Assembly: GCF_005845215.1 (NCBI RefSeq)
Contig: NZ_SPHO01000002.1
Span: 124,001 to 188,000 of the forward strand
DNA: 64,000 nt
DNA from: Clostridium sp. 1001271st1 H5
GTDB lineage: Bacteria > Bacillota > Clostridia > Lachnospirales > Lachnospiraceae
Direction: 5' to 3'
Both the position numbers and the translations under genes were made by a program. Under the pieces are notes generated by a model that saw only the letters and a program-made list of their open reading frames with translations, did not search any database and was not told the DNA's origin. Positions 23,938-32,236 of the stretch are shown here, piece by piece (positions within the stretch are counted from its first letter, which is position 1; each line of letters starts with the position of its first letter).

Positions 23938-26046
23938 TCAGGATTCCTCGATGTCGGCCTCGGAGTCCAGTCCCTCAAAGAGGGTGGGCGCTTCGCAGCC
24001 GCCTCCGCAGCCGTTCAGCTCTACTTCCAGGTCGCCCATGAAAATCTGGTCATCCTTGCCCAGAGCGCCGGGAATGATGGAGAAGGTATTGGAGATACCG
24101 TCCTGCGCATCCCTGAATGGAAGCTTTGCCACAGATGCCAGGGATGCAACCGCCCCATGGCTGTCCCTGTGGTGCATTGGGTTGGCCCCCGGTGCAAATG
24201 GCTGGCCGGCCTTCCGGCCGTCCGGGGTTGCGCCTGTGTTATTTCCATATACCACATTGGAGGTAATGGTAAGGATAGAGGTGGTGGGAATGCCGCCGCG
24301 GTAGGTGTGGTTTCCCTTTATATAGCTCATGAAGGTGTGTACCAGGTCTGCTGCCAGCTGGTCTACCCTGTCATCGTTATTTCCATATTTAGGGAAGTCT
24401 CCCTCCACGATATAGTCGGTCACAATGCCCTGTTCATTGCGGACAACCCTGACCCTGGCATACTTAATGGCGGACAGGGAGTCTGCCACAACGGAAAGGC
24501 CTGCGATGCCGGTTGCGAACCAGCGGGTCACCTTCTTGTCATGGAGCGCCATCTGAAGCCTTTCATAGCAGTATTTATCGTGATTGTAGTGGATGATGTT
24601 CAGGGCATTGACATATACCTTGGCCAGCCACTTCATCATATCTTTGTATTTGTCCATTACATCGTCAAAATCCAGATATTCCGTGGTTACGGGGCGGTAC
24701 TTGGGGCCTACCTGCTTGCCGCTGATTTCATCCACCCCGCCGTTGATGGCGTAGAGCAGGCACTTGGCCAGGTTGGCCCTGGCGCCGAAGAACTGCATTT
24801 CCTTGCCGATGCGCATGCTGGATACACAGCAGGCAATGGCATAATCATCGCCATGGGTTACCCTCATCAAATCATCGTTCTCATACTGGATGGAGGAGGA
24901 CTCAATGGAAGTCTTGGCACAGAACCGCTTAAAGTTCTCAGGAAGCTTTGTGGACCAGAGTACGGTCAGGTTCGGCTCAGGGGCAGTGCCCAGGTTCTGA
25001 AGGGTGTGCAGATAACGGAAGGACATCTTGGTCACCATGTGGCGTCCGTCGATTCCGATACCTCCGATGGATTCCGTAACCCATGTGGGGTCCCCGGAGA
25101 ACAGCTCGTTGTATTCCGGCGTCCTGGCAAATTTTACAAGACGCAGCTTCATAATAAAGTGGTCTACAAATTCCTGAATCTCTTTCTCCGTATAACGTCC
25201 TTCCGCCAGGTCGCGCTCAGCGTAGATATCCAGGAAGGTGGAGGTGCGTCCCAGGGACATAGCGGCGCCGTTCTGCTCCTTGACAGCAGCCAGGTAGCCC
25301 AGGTAGGTCCACTGTATGGCCTCCTTCACATCGGAAGCCGGCTTTGAAATGTCAAAACCATAGATACGTCCCAGCTCCTTCAGGTCTTCCAGGGCTCGAA
25401 TCTGCTCAGACAGCTCCTCGCGCTCCCTGATAACATCCGAATACATGATGGTGCGCGTGGAATCCTTTTCTTCCTTTTTTTCCTGAATCAGGGCGTCCAC
25501 ACCGTAAAGGGCAATCCTGCGGTAGTCTCCGATGATGCGTCCGCGTCCATAGGCATCCGGCAGCCCTGTGATGATATGGCTGGAACGGCAGGCCCTCATT
25601 TCAGGGGTGTATGCATCAAACACACCGGCATTGTGGGTCTTCCTGTGCTTCATAAAGAATTCCACAATCTCAGGGTCAACCTCATAACCGTTATCCTGGC
25701 AGGCCTTCATGGCCATGCGGATACCTCCGTAAGGCTGAAGGGAACGCTTAAAGGGTTTGTCGGTCTGAAAGCCTACAATGGTTTCCTTGTCCTTATTCAA
25801 ATATCCCGGGCCGTGGGAGGTAATGGTGGAAATGATTTTTGTATCCATATCCAGGACTCCGCCGGCTTCCTGTTCTTTTTTTGACAGTTCCATGACCTGG
25901 TCCCACAGCTCTGTGGTATTCTGGGTAGGACCTTCCAGAAACTCATCGTTTCCGTCATAGGGGGTATAGTTTTTCTGTATGAAATCGCGTACATTGATTT
26001 CCCGCTGCCATACACCGCCTTTAAATGTGTTCCACTCTGTTCTCAT
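23938..26046 (-). CDS. pflB: Pyruvate formate-lyase, catalytic part lacking the glycyl radical domain
   Basis: A 702-residue PFL; full-length enzymes have about 750-760. The catalytic Cys pair is in [15 protein letters not shown] (Cys 406-Cys 407). The sequence follows PFL up to [12 protein letters not shown] and then, instead of the radical domain, carries a 36-residue acidic tail with a CGGGC motif (680-684) and ends ADIEES. The radical glycine is on the next gene 46 bases downstream. It converts pyruvate and CoA to acetyl-CoA and formate under anaerobic conditions. The clean ends of both parts argue for an established split, not a recent frameshift. Confidence 0.93.
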   Translation of the reverse strand: MRTEWNTFKGGVWQREINVRDFIQKNYTPYDGNDEFLEGPTQNTTELWDQVMELSKKEQEAGGVLDMDTKIISTITSHGPGYLNKDKETIVGFQTDKPFKRSLQPYGGIRMAMKACQDNGYEVDPEIVEFFMKHRKTHNAGVFDAYTPEMRACRSSHIITGLPDAYGRGRIIGDYRRIALYGVDALIQEKKEEKDSTRTIMYSDVIREREELSEQIRALEDLKELGRIYGFDISKPASDVKEAIQWTYLGYLAAVKEQNGAAMSLGRTSTFLDIYAERDLAEGRYTEKEIQEFVDHFIMKLRLVKFARTPEYNELFSGDPTWVTESIGGIGIDGRHMVTKMSFRYLHTLQNLGTAPEPNLTVLWSTKLPENFKRFCAKTSIESSSIQYENDDLMRVTHGDDYAIACCVSSMRIGKEMQFFGARANLAKCLLYAINGGVDEISGKQVGPKYRPVTTEYLDFDDVMDKYKDMMKWLAKVYVNALNIIHYNHDKYCYERLQMALHDKKVTRWFATGIAGLSVVADSLSAIKYARVRVVRNEQGIVTDYIVEGDFPKYGNNDDRVDQLAADLVHTFMSYIKGNHTYRGGIPTTSILTITSNVVYGNNTGATPDGRKAGQPFAPGANPMHHRDSHGAVASLASVAKLPFRDAQDGISNTFSIIPGALGKDDQIFMGDLEVELNGCGGGCEAPTLFEGLDSEADIEES

Positions 26047-26091
26047 AGATTTTTCCTCCTGTGAAATGCGTGAACCTTTATATAAAAACTA

Positions 26092-26111
26092 TTGTTAACC
26101 AATTGTTTCAC
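26092..26111 (-). promoter_or_regulatory. Rex-like half sites in the pfl leader
   Basis: The plus strand reads TTGTTAACCAATTGTTTCAC, which contains the Rex-type half site TTGTTAA and a second, weaker TTGTTTCA. A further TTGTTAA occurs on the minus strand near 26240. Rex repressors often control fermentative genes in clostridia, but neither copy has the full inverted repeat, so this is a weak call. Confidence 0.25.
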
Positions 26112-26166
26112 AGCCATACCGGTCTTACCGGACATCCATAGTCTACTAAAAAAACAGGATTTGTGC

Positions 26167-26182
26167 TGTTGCTTTTGCAACA
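26167..26182. promoter_or_regulatory. Palindrome at the pfl transcription start
   Basis: TGTTGC-TTTT-GCAACA is a perfect 6+6 inverted repeat lying over the start point expected from the promoter just beside it. The position suits a repressor operator. I do not recognise the binding protein. Confidence 0.5.
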
Positions 26183-26185
26183 CTT

Positions 26186-26215
26186 ATTATATTATGCACA
26201 TTGTATACACGTCAA
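26186..26215 (-). promoter_or_regulatory. Predicted sigma-70 promoter of the pfl operon
   Basis: On the minus strand TTGACG (26210-26215), an 18-base spacer and TATAAT (26186-26191). It lies about 140 bases upstream of the PFL start, leaving a long leader. The rest of the 341-base divergent region to 26387 is AT-rich with no open gene. Confidence 0.6.
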
Positions 26216-26387
26216 GAGGGCTTAGTGATAATATTTTTTAACAAGCCTTGATAATTATGGTTAATATGAAAAATATGTATGTCCAGGTTGGACTTGTAAA
26301 ATGTCGAAAAACGTATTATGATGGTAGAAGCGTGGTAGACCGATAAATTGGGTATACTGATAGCAGAAATATAAGGAGGACACGATA

Positions 26388-26591
26388 ATGGAAATTAGTA
26401 AAGACATGCTCATCGGACAGTTAATCCATGTAGATGACAGTATTGCTCCAATCCTGATGCGTGCCGGAATGCATTGCCTTGGCTGACCGGCATCCCAAGG
26501 AGAGTCTCTGGAAGAGGCCTGTATGGTACACGGTATTGACTGTGATACACTTGTTTCCCAGATTAACGAAATTCTGGCAGCAAAAGCCTGA
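26388..26591 (+). CDS. DUF1858 redox protein with in-frame TGA, candidate selenoprotein (CxxU)
   Basis: A 67-codon gene with AAGGAGGA (26373-26380) before ATG 26388. It reads MEISKDMLIGQLIHVDDS... to GMHCLG, then TGA (26484-26486), then PASQGESLEEACMVHG and on to a second TGA at 26589. Family members (DUF1858, hybrid-cluster-protein-associated disulfide domain) have Cys at exactly this place, giving a CxxC pair; here it is Cys 30-Leu-Gly-TGA 33. Sequence after the TGA is fully conserved in frame. A hairpin with a UGGAA loop begins 14 bases past the TGA. Selenocysteine is the best reading; a nonsense mutation of a Cys codon is the alternative. A terminator follows. Confidence 0.75.
26501..26520 (+). 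promoter_or_regulatory. Candidate bacterial SECIS hairpin
   Basis: Downstream of the in-frame TGA, GUCUC (26504-26508) pairs with GAGGC (26514-26518) around loop UGGAA, and AG pairs with CU outside a bulged A. The loop starts 23 bases after the TGA and has G in its second position, matching the published bacterial SECIS pattern (loop 16-37 bases after UGA, G in the first two loop bases). Confidence 0.5.
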
Positions 26592-26616
26592 TGAATATCT
26601 GAAACAGTGATTGGAG

Positions 26617-26658
26617 GAACCTGGCTCAGGGGATATGTGACTGAGCCGGGTTCTTTTT
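26617..26658 (+). terminator. Terminator of the DUF1858 gene
   Basis: GAACCTGGCTCAG pairs with CTGAGCCGGGTTC around an 11-base loop and is followed by TTTTT. It ends the small gene as its own transcription unit. Confidence 0.92.
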
Positions 26659-26671
26659 ATATTCTATGGTA

Positions 26672-26700
26672 TTGACAGATTGTCTGGGAAATAGTAATAT
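26672..26700 (+). promoter_or_regulatory. Predicted sigma-70 promoter of the uxuA operon
   Basis: TTGACA (26672-26677), a 17-base spacer and TAATAT (26695-26700), 82 bases before the uxuA start. This is close to consensus. Confidence 0.75.
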
Positions 26701-26721
26701 ATTAGTATATTAAAATATTTA

Positions 26722-26739
26722 TTTCCGCATAAACGGAAA
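26722..26739. promoter_or_regulatory. Palindromic operator candidate upstream of uxuA
   Basis: TTTCCG-CATAAA-CGGAAA, a perfect 6+6 inverted repeat 22 bases past the -10 box and before the ribosome site. It would suit repression by the GntR-family product encoded at 28929; that pairing is inference. Confidence 0.5.
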
Positions 26740-26782
26740 AACACAAAAGCACTGCACATACAGTTCAAGGAGGAAATTAGTT

Positions 26783-27850
26783 ATGGATATGACATTGCGT
26801 TGGTTCGGTGAGGGCGTGGATTCTGTATCTCTGGAGCAAATCAGGCAGATACCGGGTGTGAAGGGCGTGGTTACCACCCTGTATGACATTCCGGCCGGGG
26901 AGGTCTGGCCCATGGAGCGCATCCTTCAGATGAAGGAACAGGTGGAGTCCAGGGGATTAAAGGTTCTGGGGATTGAGAGTGTCAATATCCACGATGCAAT
27001 CAAGGTGGGCACCCCTGACAGGGAGCAGTACATTGCCAACTACATTACTACCCTGGAGCGTCTGGGCCAGGCTGATATCCATGTGGTGTGCTATAATTTC
27101 ATGCCGGTCTTTGACTGGACCCGTTCCGACCTGGCTAAGGAGCGCCCGGACGGCTCCACGGTGCTGGCTTACAGTCAGAAGGAGATTGACAGGATTGACC
27201 CTGAGAACATGTTCCAGTCCATGGGAGAAAAGTCCAATGGATTTGAGCTGCCTGGATGGGAGCCGGAGCGCATGGCCCGCATTAAGGAACTGTTTGACAT
27301 GTATAAGGATGTGGATGAGGACCGCCTTTTTGACAACCTGGTGTATTTCCTGAAGGCAATCCAGCCTGTATGCGAGAAGTATGATATCAGGATGGCCATT
27401 CACCCGGATGACCCAGCGTGGCCCGTGTTTGGACTGGCCAGAATTATTACCGGCAAGGAGCAGCTCCTTAAGCTGATGAAGGCCGTGGATGCAGCCTTTA
27501 ACGGCGTCACTCTGTGCACTGGCTCCCTGGGAAGCAATCCGGAAAACGACATTCCGGATATCATCCGGTCCTTAAAAGGAAGGATTCCCTTTGCACATGT
27601 GCGCAATCTGCAGTATAATGCTCCTGGAGATTTCCAGGAAGCTGCCCATCTCTCAGAAGACGGCAGCATGGATATGTATGAGATAATGAAAGCGCTGTAT
27701 GACATTGGTTTTGACGGAATCATGCGCCCTGACCACGGAAGGGCTATTTGGGGAGAGGTGTCCATGCCGGGATACGGCCTTTACGACAGGGCCCTGGGAG
27801 CATGCTACTTAAATGGTTTGTGGGAGGCCATCCGGAAGCAGAACCGCTAG
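26783..27850 (+). CDS. uxuA: Mannonate dehydratase
   Basis: A 355-residue UxuA-type enzyme. The opening MTLRWFGEGVDSVSLEQIRQ, GVVTTLYDIPAGEVWP, the metal-site CYNFMPVFDWTR, AIHPDDPAWPVFGLARI and MRPDHGRAIWGE are all typical. It dehydrates D-mannonate to 2-keto-3-deoxygluconate in glucuronate breakdown, using Mn2+ or Fe2+. AAGGAGG precedes the ATG. It is followed closely by a YiaK-family dehydrogenase and a GntR regulator. The usual partners, uronate isomerase (uxaC) and 2-keto-3-deoxygluconate kinase and aldolase, are not in the window, so the pathway must be completed elsewhere. Confidence 0.95.
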   Translation: MDMTLRWFGEGVDSVSLEQIRQIPGVKGVVTTLYDIPAGEVWPMERILQMKEQVESRGLKVLGIESVNIHDAIKVGTPDREQYIANYITTLERLGQADIHVVCYNFMPVFDWTRSDLAKERPDGSTVLAYSQKEIDRIDPENMFQSMGEKSNGFELPGWEPERMARIKELFDMYKDVDEDRLFDNLVYFLKAIQPVCEKYDIRMAIHPDDPAWPVFGLARIITGKEQLLKLMKAVDAAFNGVTLCTGSLGSNPENDIPDIIRSLKGRIPFAHVRNLQYNAPGDFQEAAHLSEDGSMDMYEIMKALYDIGFDGIMRPDHGRAIWGEVSMPGYGLYDRALGACYLNGLWEAIRKQNR

Positions 27851-27878
27851 GACGATGCAGCAGGAAGGGATGGGTGCG

Positions 27879-28889
27879 GTGAGATTAACCTTTGATGAAA
27901 TTAAGAGTGAGATAAAGAGGGTGCTGGTCAAATACGGGATGTCTGAGGAAAAGGCGGAGATATGCGCCCGCATACACACGGAGACTACCTATGACGGGGT
28001 ATATTCTCATGGCACCAACCGGGTGGCCAGGTTTGTGAACTACATTAAGAAAGGCTGGGTGGATGTAAATGCCGTGCCATCCCTGGAGCGGGAATTCGGC
28101 GCACTCAGGGTTTACAATGGAAACATGGGCCCCGGCATCCTGAACGCCCTTTACTGCGCGGACCGGGCCATGGAGCTGGCGGACCAGTTTGGCATCGGCA
28201 TGGTGGGAATCCGCAATACCACTCACTGGATGCGGGGAGGCACCTATGGGCTGTACGCCGCCAGAAAGGGGTATGCGGCAATCATGTGGACCAATACGGA
28301 GTCCTGTATGCCCCCGTGGGGCGGAAAGGAATGCCGTCTGGGCAACAATCCCTTTGTCATGGCTGTACCGTCTGCTGGCGGGGGAGAACCTCTCCAGCTG
28401 GACATGGCAATGTCCCAGTACTCCTACGGAAAGCTGCAGGTTACGCGGCTGGCCGGGGAAAAGCTGCCGTATCCCGGAGGGTTTGATGAAGAAGGCAAGC
28501 TGACGGACGACCCGGGCGCCATTGAGAAGTCCCGCCGTGTGCTTCCTGTGGGGTACTGGAAGGGTTCGGCCTTTTCCTTCATGCTGGATATCCTGGGCTC
28601 CGTGCTCACGGACGGCATGGGCGCTGCCGGTATGGACGAGAAAGGCTGCGGCAGCTGCGGCGGCTGTTCCCAGGTCATGATTGTGGTGAATCCGGGCAGG
28701 ACCACCACGGATGCCCATATGAAGGAAATCATGGATACGGCGGTCCGGTACGTAAAAAGCTCGGCTCCGTCAGAGGAAGGCGGCAGTGTCAGGGCGCCGG
28801 GCCAGGGCAGCGCCCGGTTCCATGAGGAGCATGACAGGCTGGGGATTTACGTGGACGATGAGGTCTGGAAGGAGATACAGTCCCTGTAG
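27879..28889 (+). CDS. Ldh-family NAD(P)-dependent oxidoreductase (YiaK-like)
   Basis: A 336-residue member of the malate/L-lactate/ureidoglycolate dehydrogenase family with the YiaK-like start VRLTFDEIKSEIKRVL. The catalytic His is in YDGVYSHGTNRV, followed by HWMRGGTYGLYAA and PPWGGKECRLGNNPF. I chose GTG 27879 because AGGAAGGG ends 9 bases before it and the protein then matches the family start; ATGs at 27855 and 27870 lie in or before that site. YiaK reduces 2,3-diketo-L-gulonate; the role here may be reduction of a keto-sugar acid that feeds mannonate dehydratase. A second family member is at 57888. Confidence 0.85.
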   Translation: MRLTFDEIKSEIKRVLVKYGMSEEKAEICARIHTETTYDGVYSHGTNRVARFVNYIKKGWVDVNAVPSLEREFGALRVYNGNMGPGILNALYCADRAMELADQFGIGMVGIRNTTHWMRGGTYGLYAARKGYAAIMWTNTESCMPPWGGKECRLGNNPFVMAVPSAGGGEPLQLDMAMSQYSYGKLQVTRLAGEKLPYPGGFDEEGKLTDDPGAIEKSRRVLPVGYWKGSAFSFMLDILGSVLTDGMGAAGMDEKGCGSCGGCSQVMIVVNPGRTTTDAHMKEIMDTAVRYVKSSAPSEEGGSVRAPGQGSARFHEEHDRLGIYVDDEVWKEIQSL

Positions 28890-28928
28890 GTCTTCAGGAC
28901 TGAGGACTGGTATTAGGAGGTTTTACCC

Positions 28929-29612
28929 ATGAAGATAGAGGAAAAGAGACATGGAGAGACTGCCAGACAGTATGCATACCGGACCCTGAGGGAGAACATT
29001 ATTTCACTGGAGCTGGAACCGGGAGCGCCTTTTAACGATGTGGAGATGTCGCAGATGATAGGCATCAGCCGCACCCCTGTGCGGGAGGCAGTCATACAGC
29101 TCAGTGAGGAATCCAGAATCATTGAAATATTCCCTCAGAGAGGTATGCGCATTGCGCTGATTGATGTGGAGCTGGTGGAGGAGGCGCGTTTTCTCCGTCT
29201 GGTACTGGAAAAGGCAGCTGTTGAGCTGGTCTGCCAGCAGGCGGATGAGGAGGACCTGCGGTGGCTGGATGAGAACATCAGACTTCAGGAATTTTATCTG
29301 GAGGGAGGCTCATCCCGGAAACTTTTGGAGCTGGACAATGAGATGCACCGGAAGCTGTTTTCCATCTGCCGGAAGGAGCTGACCTATGAGATGTGCCAGA
29401 GGCTGGCGATTCACTATGACAGAATCCGCAGCCTGTCCGTGGCAACGGTAAAGGACCATAAGATAATAGAGGACCATAAGAAACTGCTGGAGGCAATACG
29501 GCGCCGGGATAAAAATCAGGCGGCGGAGACAATGGACCTCCACCTGAACCGGTGGATGATGAATGAGCAGATGTTCAGAAGCCAGTACCCGGCATATTTT
29601 AAGGCAATATAA
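28929..29612 (+). CDS. GntR-family regulator with FCD domain (uxu locus)
   Basis: A 227-residue FadR-subfamily GntR protein. The winged helix is clear in YRTLRENIISLELEPGAPF and MIGISRTPVREAVIQLSEE, and the C-terminal all-helical FCD domain has the metal-ligand pattern (DNEMHRKLF, later DHKKLLEAI and DLHLNRW). AGGAGG lies just upstream. As the third gene after uxuA it is probably the local repressor (UxuR-like), with a sugar acid such as mannonate or fructuronate as inducer. The palindrome at 26722 is its best candidate site. Confidence 0.88.
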   Translation: MKIEEKRHGETARQYAYRTLRENIISLELEPGAPFNDVEMSQMIGISRTPVREAVIQLSEESRIIEIFPQRGMRIALIDVELVEEARFLRLVLEKAAVELVCQQADEEDLRWLDENIRLQEFYLEGGSSRKLLELDNEMHRKLFSICRKELTYEMCQRLAIHYDRIRSLSVATVKDHKIIEDHKKLLEAIRRRDKNQAAETMDLHLNRWMMNEQMFRSQYPAYFKAI

Positions 29613-29613
29613 T

Positions 29614-29648
29614 ACCCCTGCGGTCCGCCTGGCCGCAGGGGTGTTTTA
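29614..29648 (+). terminator. Terminator of the uxuA operon
   Basis: ACCCCTGCGG (29614-29623) pairs with CCGCAGGGGT (29633-29642), followed by GTTTT. It lies just after the GntR stop codon. Confidence 0.9.
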
Positions 29649-29672
29649 ACTGTATCCATCTATATATGCAGG

Positions 29673-30422
29673 CTAGATTTTTGCAAGATTCTGAAGGGCA
29701 TTATCCTGAATCATGACCTCATAGTGTTCCCTGAAATAGGCTTCACTGGCTGCTTCACCTGACAGCTTGGTGGCATATTCCGCCAATATGTTGCATACCC
29801 GGGAGAAATCCAGGTCGCCGCAGTCCAGGCGTTTTACAATCAGATAGTACTGTCTGGTGCCGGGCTTCTTATACAGGGTGTTGACGCCGTTATAGATTCC
29901 CCATACGGCCCTGGACGCTTCGCTGATGCGGTCCAGACTGTTGAAACGGAAAATGCGGCTGCTGGCAACAGCGCCGGTATTTTTCTTGGCAGGGGTTTCA
30001 GGGGACCTGTCCGTGCTGTCCTCATCTCCAACCTGTTCCACGGAGCCGGGCTCCAGGTAATTCAGGGAATCCGGTGCGCCCTCCAGGAACTCACTGGCTA
30101 ACTGCGACACAAGAGAATTCTGGTTGTCGTCTGTGAAAGGTGAGAACTTGGCAAAACGGGTATCCAGTTCTTCCGGGTCTTCAATTTTGGTGATGACCAG
30201 CATAATGCTTTCGCTGGACAGCGGAATCGCCTCAACCATGAGCGGAATATCCTCCGCTTCAAAGCCGACCTCATTGGAGGCTTTCTGAATCATCTCCCGA
30301 AACAGCTTTCTGGCCTTTTCTGTTCCATAGGCCAGTTCAACCAGGTTAATATTGCGCGCGCTTAAATCAAAGCTGGTCAATGTACAGCGAATCTGGTTAT
30401 CATTGATACGTTCTATCTTCAT
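29673..30422 (-). CDS. mecA: Adaptor protein MecA
   Basis: A 249-residue MecA protein. The N-terminal region (MKIERINDNQIRCTLTSFDL) binds targets, a poorly conserved acidic linker lies in the middle (residues about 110-150), and the C-terminal domain (SLDRISEASRAVWGIYNGVNTLYKK...) binds ClpC. MecA delivers substrates such as competence factors to the ClpCP protease and activates ClpC assembly. AGGAAG precedes the ATG. It is monocistronic, with a convergent GntR gene on one side and a divergent kinase gene on the other. Confidence 0.9.
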   Translation of the reverse strand: MKIERINDNQIRCTLTSFDLSARNINLVELAYGTEKARKLFREMIQKASNEVGFEAEDIPLMVEAIPLSSESIMLVITKIEDPEELDTRFAKFSPFTDDNQNSLVSQLASEFLEGAPDSLNYLEPGSVEQVGDEDSTDRSPETPAKKNTGAVASSRIFRFNSLDRISEASRAVWGIYNGVNTLYKKPGTRQYYLIVKRLDCGDLDFSRVCNILAEYATKLSGEAASEAYFREHYEVMIQDNALQNLAKI

Positions 30423-30688
30423 AGAATCACTTCCTGTTCTGTGTCAAATGTGGTGGCATCTGCTTTGGACCAGGGTGTTTTTGGGTACTTCAGGCCGAAA
30501 GTAGACTTCTACACTTTAAATATACTACATTACAGGTGGAAATATCAATCATTTCATAAAAATTTAAAAAATATCAGCCCGCAGGATGCTTTTAAGTTGT
30601 ATAAATGACATACGGAAAGCCATGGAAGATATAACGACCATAGACAGGTGACATAAAAAAGGGTAAAATTGGAATATGAGATGATATT

Positions 30689-32236
30689 GTGACAAAGGAG
30701 GGGTGGATAAGGAATACCATTTTATTTGGCAAATACCGTCTGCTGCGCAAACTGGGAACCGGACGGACAGGAACCGTATGGCTGGCAGAGCACATTGGCC
30801 TGGAGGAATACAGGGCCATTAAGCGCATCTCCAGGAGTGATGCCGACTATGACACCTTCCAAAGGGAAGCATTGGTGTTAAAAGAACTGCGTCATCCGGG
30901 GATTCCCATGATTTATGACTTAGAAGAAGATTCCGAATTTTTTTATTTAATCGAGGAGTATCTTGAAGGATATTCTCTATATGCCCTGATTGCAAGTCAG
31001 GGTCCTATTCAAGAGGCAGAGGCAGCCCGTTATGGGATGCAGGTCTGCGGGCTTGTGGCTTACATGCACTCTGCATGTGAAATACCCATATTACATTTAG
31101 ACTTACAACCTAACAATCTGATTATCTGCAACGGCACTGTAAAGCTGATTGATTTTGATCATGCTGCAGGCAGCCGGCGGGCAAACATTGCCTCAAAGCG
31201 ATTCGGTACGGTGGGATGCGCGGCCCCTGAACAGTATGCTTCTGACCGTTTGTTGGACCAAAGGACCGACATTTATGCCATTGGTGCAGTCCTCCGTTTT
31301 ATGACAGCGGGAACCCTGAGGGAGGGGACCGGACAGCCTGCCGGACGGTCGGATGCGTTTGAGCGGATTATCAGAACATGTATGGAACCCAATATGGAGA
31401 AACGGTACGCTTCCGCCAAGGAGGTGGAGACAGCCCTCCGGGCGCTGTGTACCAGGGAACTGACAGTAGAAAAGAAACACAAGGCGATACCATCTCATAT
31501 TTTGATACTGACCGGAATGAAGGCTGGTACAGGCACCACGCATTTGGCCCTGGGGCTGGTACATTTCCTGAACAGGCACGGGTACCGGGCTCTTTATGAG
31601 GAGCATAACGATTCGCAGGCAGTGGCCGCCATGGCCGGGAGGACAGGTATGCGCCCGGACTGCTTTGGAATCTATGCCATGAACGGCTGTTTCTTAAGGC
31701 CGCGGTACGGACCTTGCGTGAAGCTGGATGAAGGGACAGGATTTGACGTCATAGTAAAAGACTATGGAACGGACTGGCAGCAGGCGGAACTGGAATTAAA
31801 GGCGTCAAAGGCGGATTTATTAGGGACAGGCAGCGCCGGTATCTGGGAGGGGCCGTACATCCGGCATTACATAACCTGGATGAACCGGGTTTGGGCCGGC
31901 CGGTGCGGCGGAAACCGCGGTTTTATAATGCGCGGAACGCGGACCGTATGCCAAAAGGAATTAAGGGCCGCGGCCAAATCAGACAGGGCCCTAAAAGGAA
32001 TAAAGCTGTTTGTCTCGCCGGATTATGGAAATCCTTTCCGGCAGAAACGGGAAGAAGAGGCTTTCTTTCAGTCGCTCTGGTCTGCCGTGACCGGCAGCGG
32101 CAGGGAACAGGGCGGAGCAAGAGGCTGGTTAGAGAGATGGGATTTTATAAAAGAAATCTTTTTAAACACAGCCGCGAACCTGCAAAAGGGTGCAGGGTCA
32201 TCGGAATCACAGGAACAGGACGGGGAACCGGGGTGA
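30689..32236 (+). CDS. Hanks-type serine/threonine protein kinase with C-terminal P-loop domain
   Basis: A 515-residue protein. Residues about 14-255 are a protein kinase: Gly-loop KLGTGRTGTV, ATP Lys 45 in AIKRI, catalytic loop HLDLQPNN (Asp 138, where HRDxKPxN is usual), DFD for DFG at 155-157 and APEQY. Residues about 270-500 are a separate domain that opens with a ParA/MinD-like P-loop, LTGMKAGTGTTHLA. There is no membrane helix or PASTA repeat. The start is uncertain: GTG 30689 has a weak site, while AAAGGAGG lies just after it with no usual start codon in place. The 3' end overlaps the next gene by 100 bases. Confidence 0.8.
   Translation: MTKEGWIRNTILFGKYRLLRKLGTGRTGTVWLAEHIGLEEYRAIKRISRSDADYDTFQREALVLKELRHPGIPMIYDLEEDSEFFYLIEEYLEGYSLYALIASQGPIQEAEAARYGMQVCGLVAYMHSACEIPILHLDLQPNNLIICNGTVKLIDFDHAAGSRRANIASKRFGTVGCAAPEQYASDRLLDQRTDIYAIGAVLRFMTAGTLREGTGQPAGRSDAFERIIRTCMEPNMEKRYASAKEVETALRALCTRELTVEKKHKAIPSHILILTGMKAGTGTTHLALGLVHFLNRHGYRALYEEHNDSQAVAAMAGRTGMRPDCFGIYAMNGCFLRPRYGPCVKLDEGTGFDVIVKDYGTDWQQAELELKASKADLLGTGSAGIWEGPYIRHYITWMNRVWAGRCGGNRGFIMRGTRTVCQKELRAAAKSDRALKGIKLFVSPDYGNPFRQKREEEAFFQSLWSAVTGSGREQGGARGWLERWDFIKEIFLNTAANLQKGAGSSESQEQDGEPG

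Noticed and set aside
24157-25347. 396-codon open frame on the plus strand inside pflB
   Set aside because: It is antisense to a well-matched PFL gene, has no domain and no ribosome site, and reflects the codon bias of the minus-strand gene.
26388-26486. A 32-residue protein ending at the first TGA
   Set aside because: Stopping there would remove half of the DUF1858 domain although the downstream half is conserved in frame and followed by a terminator.
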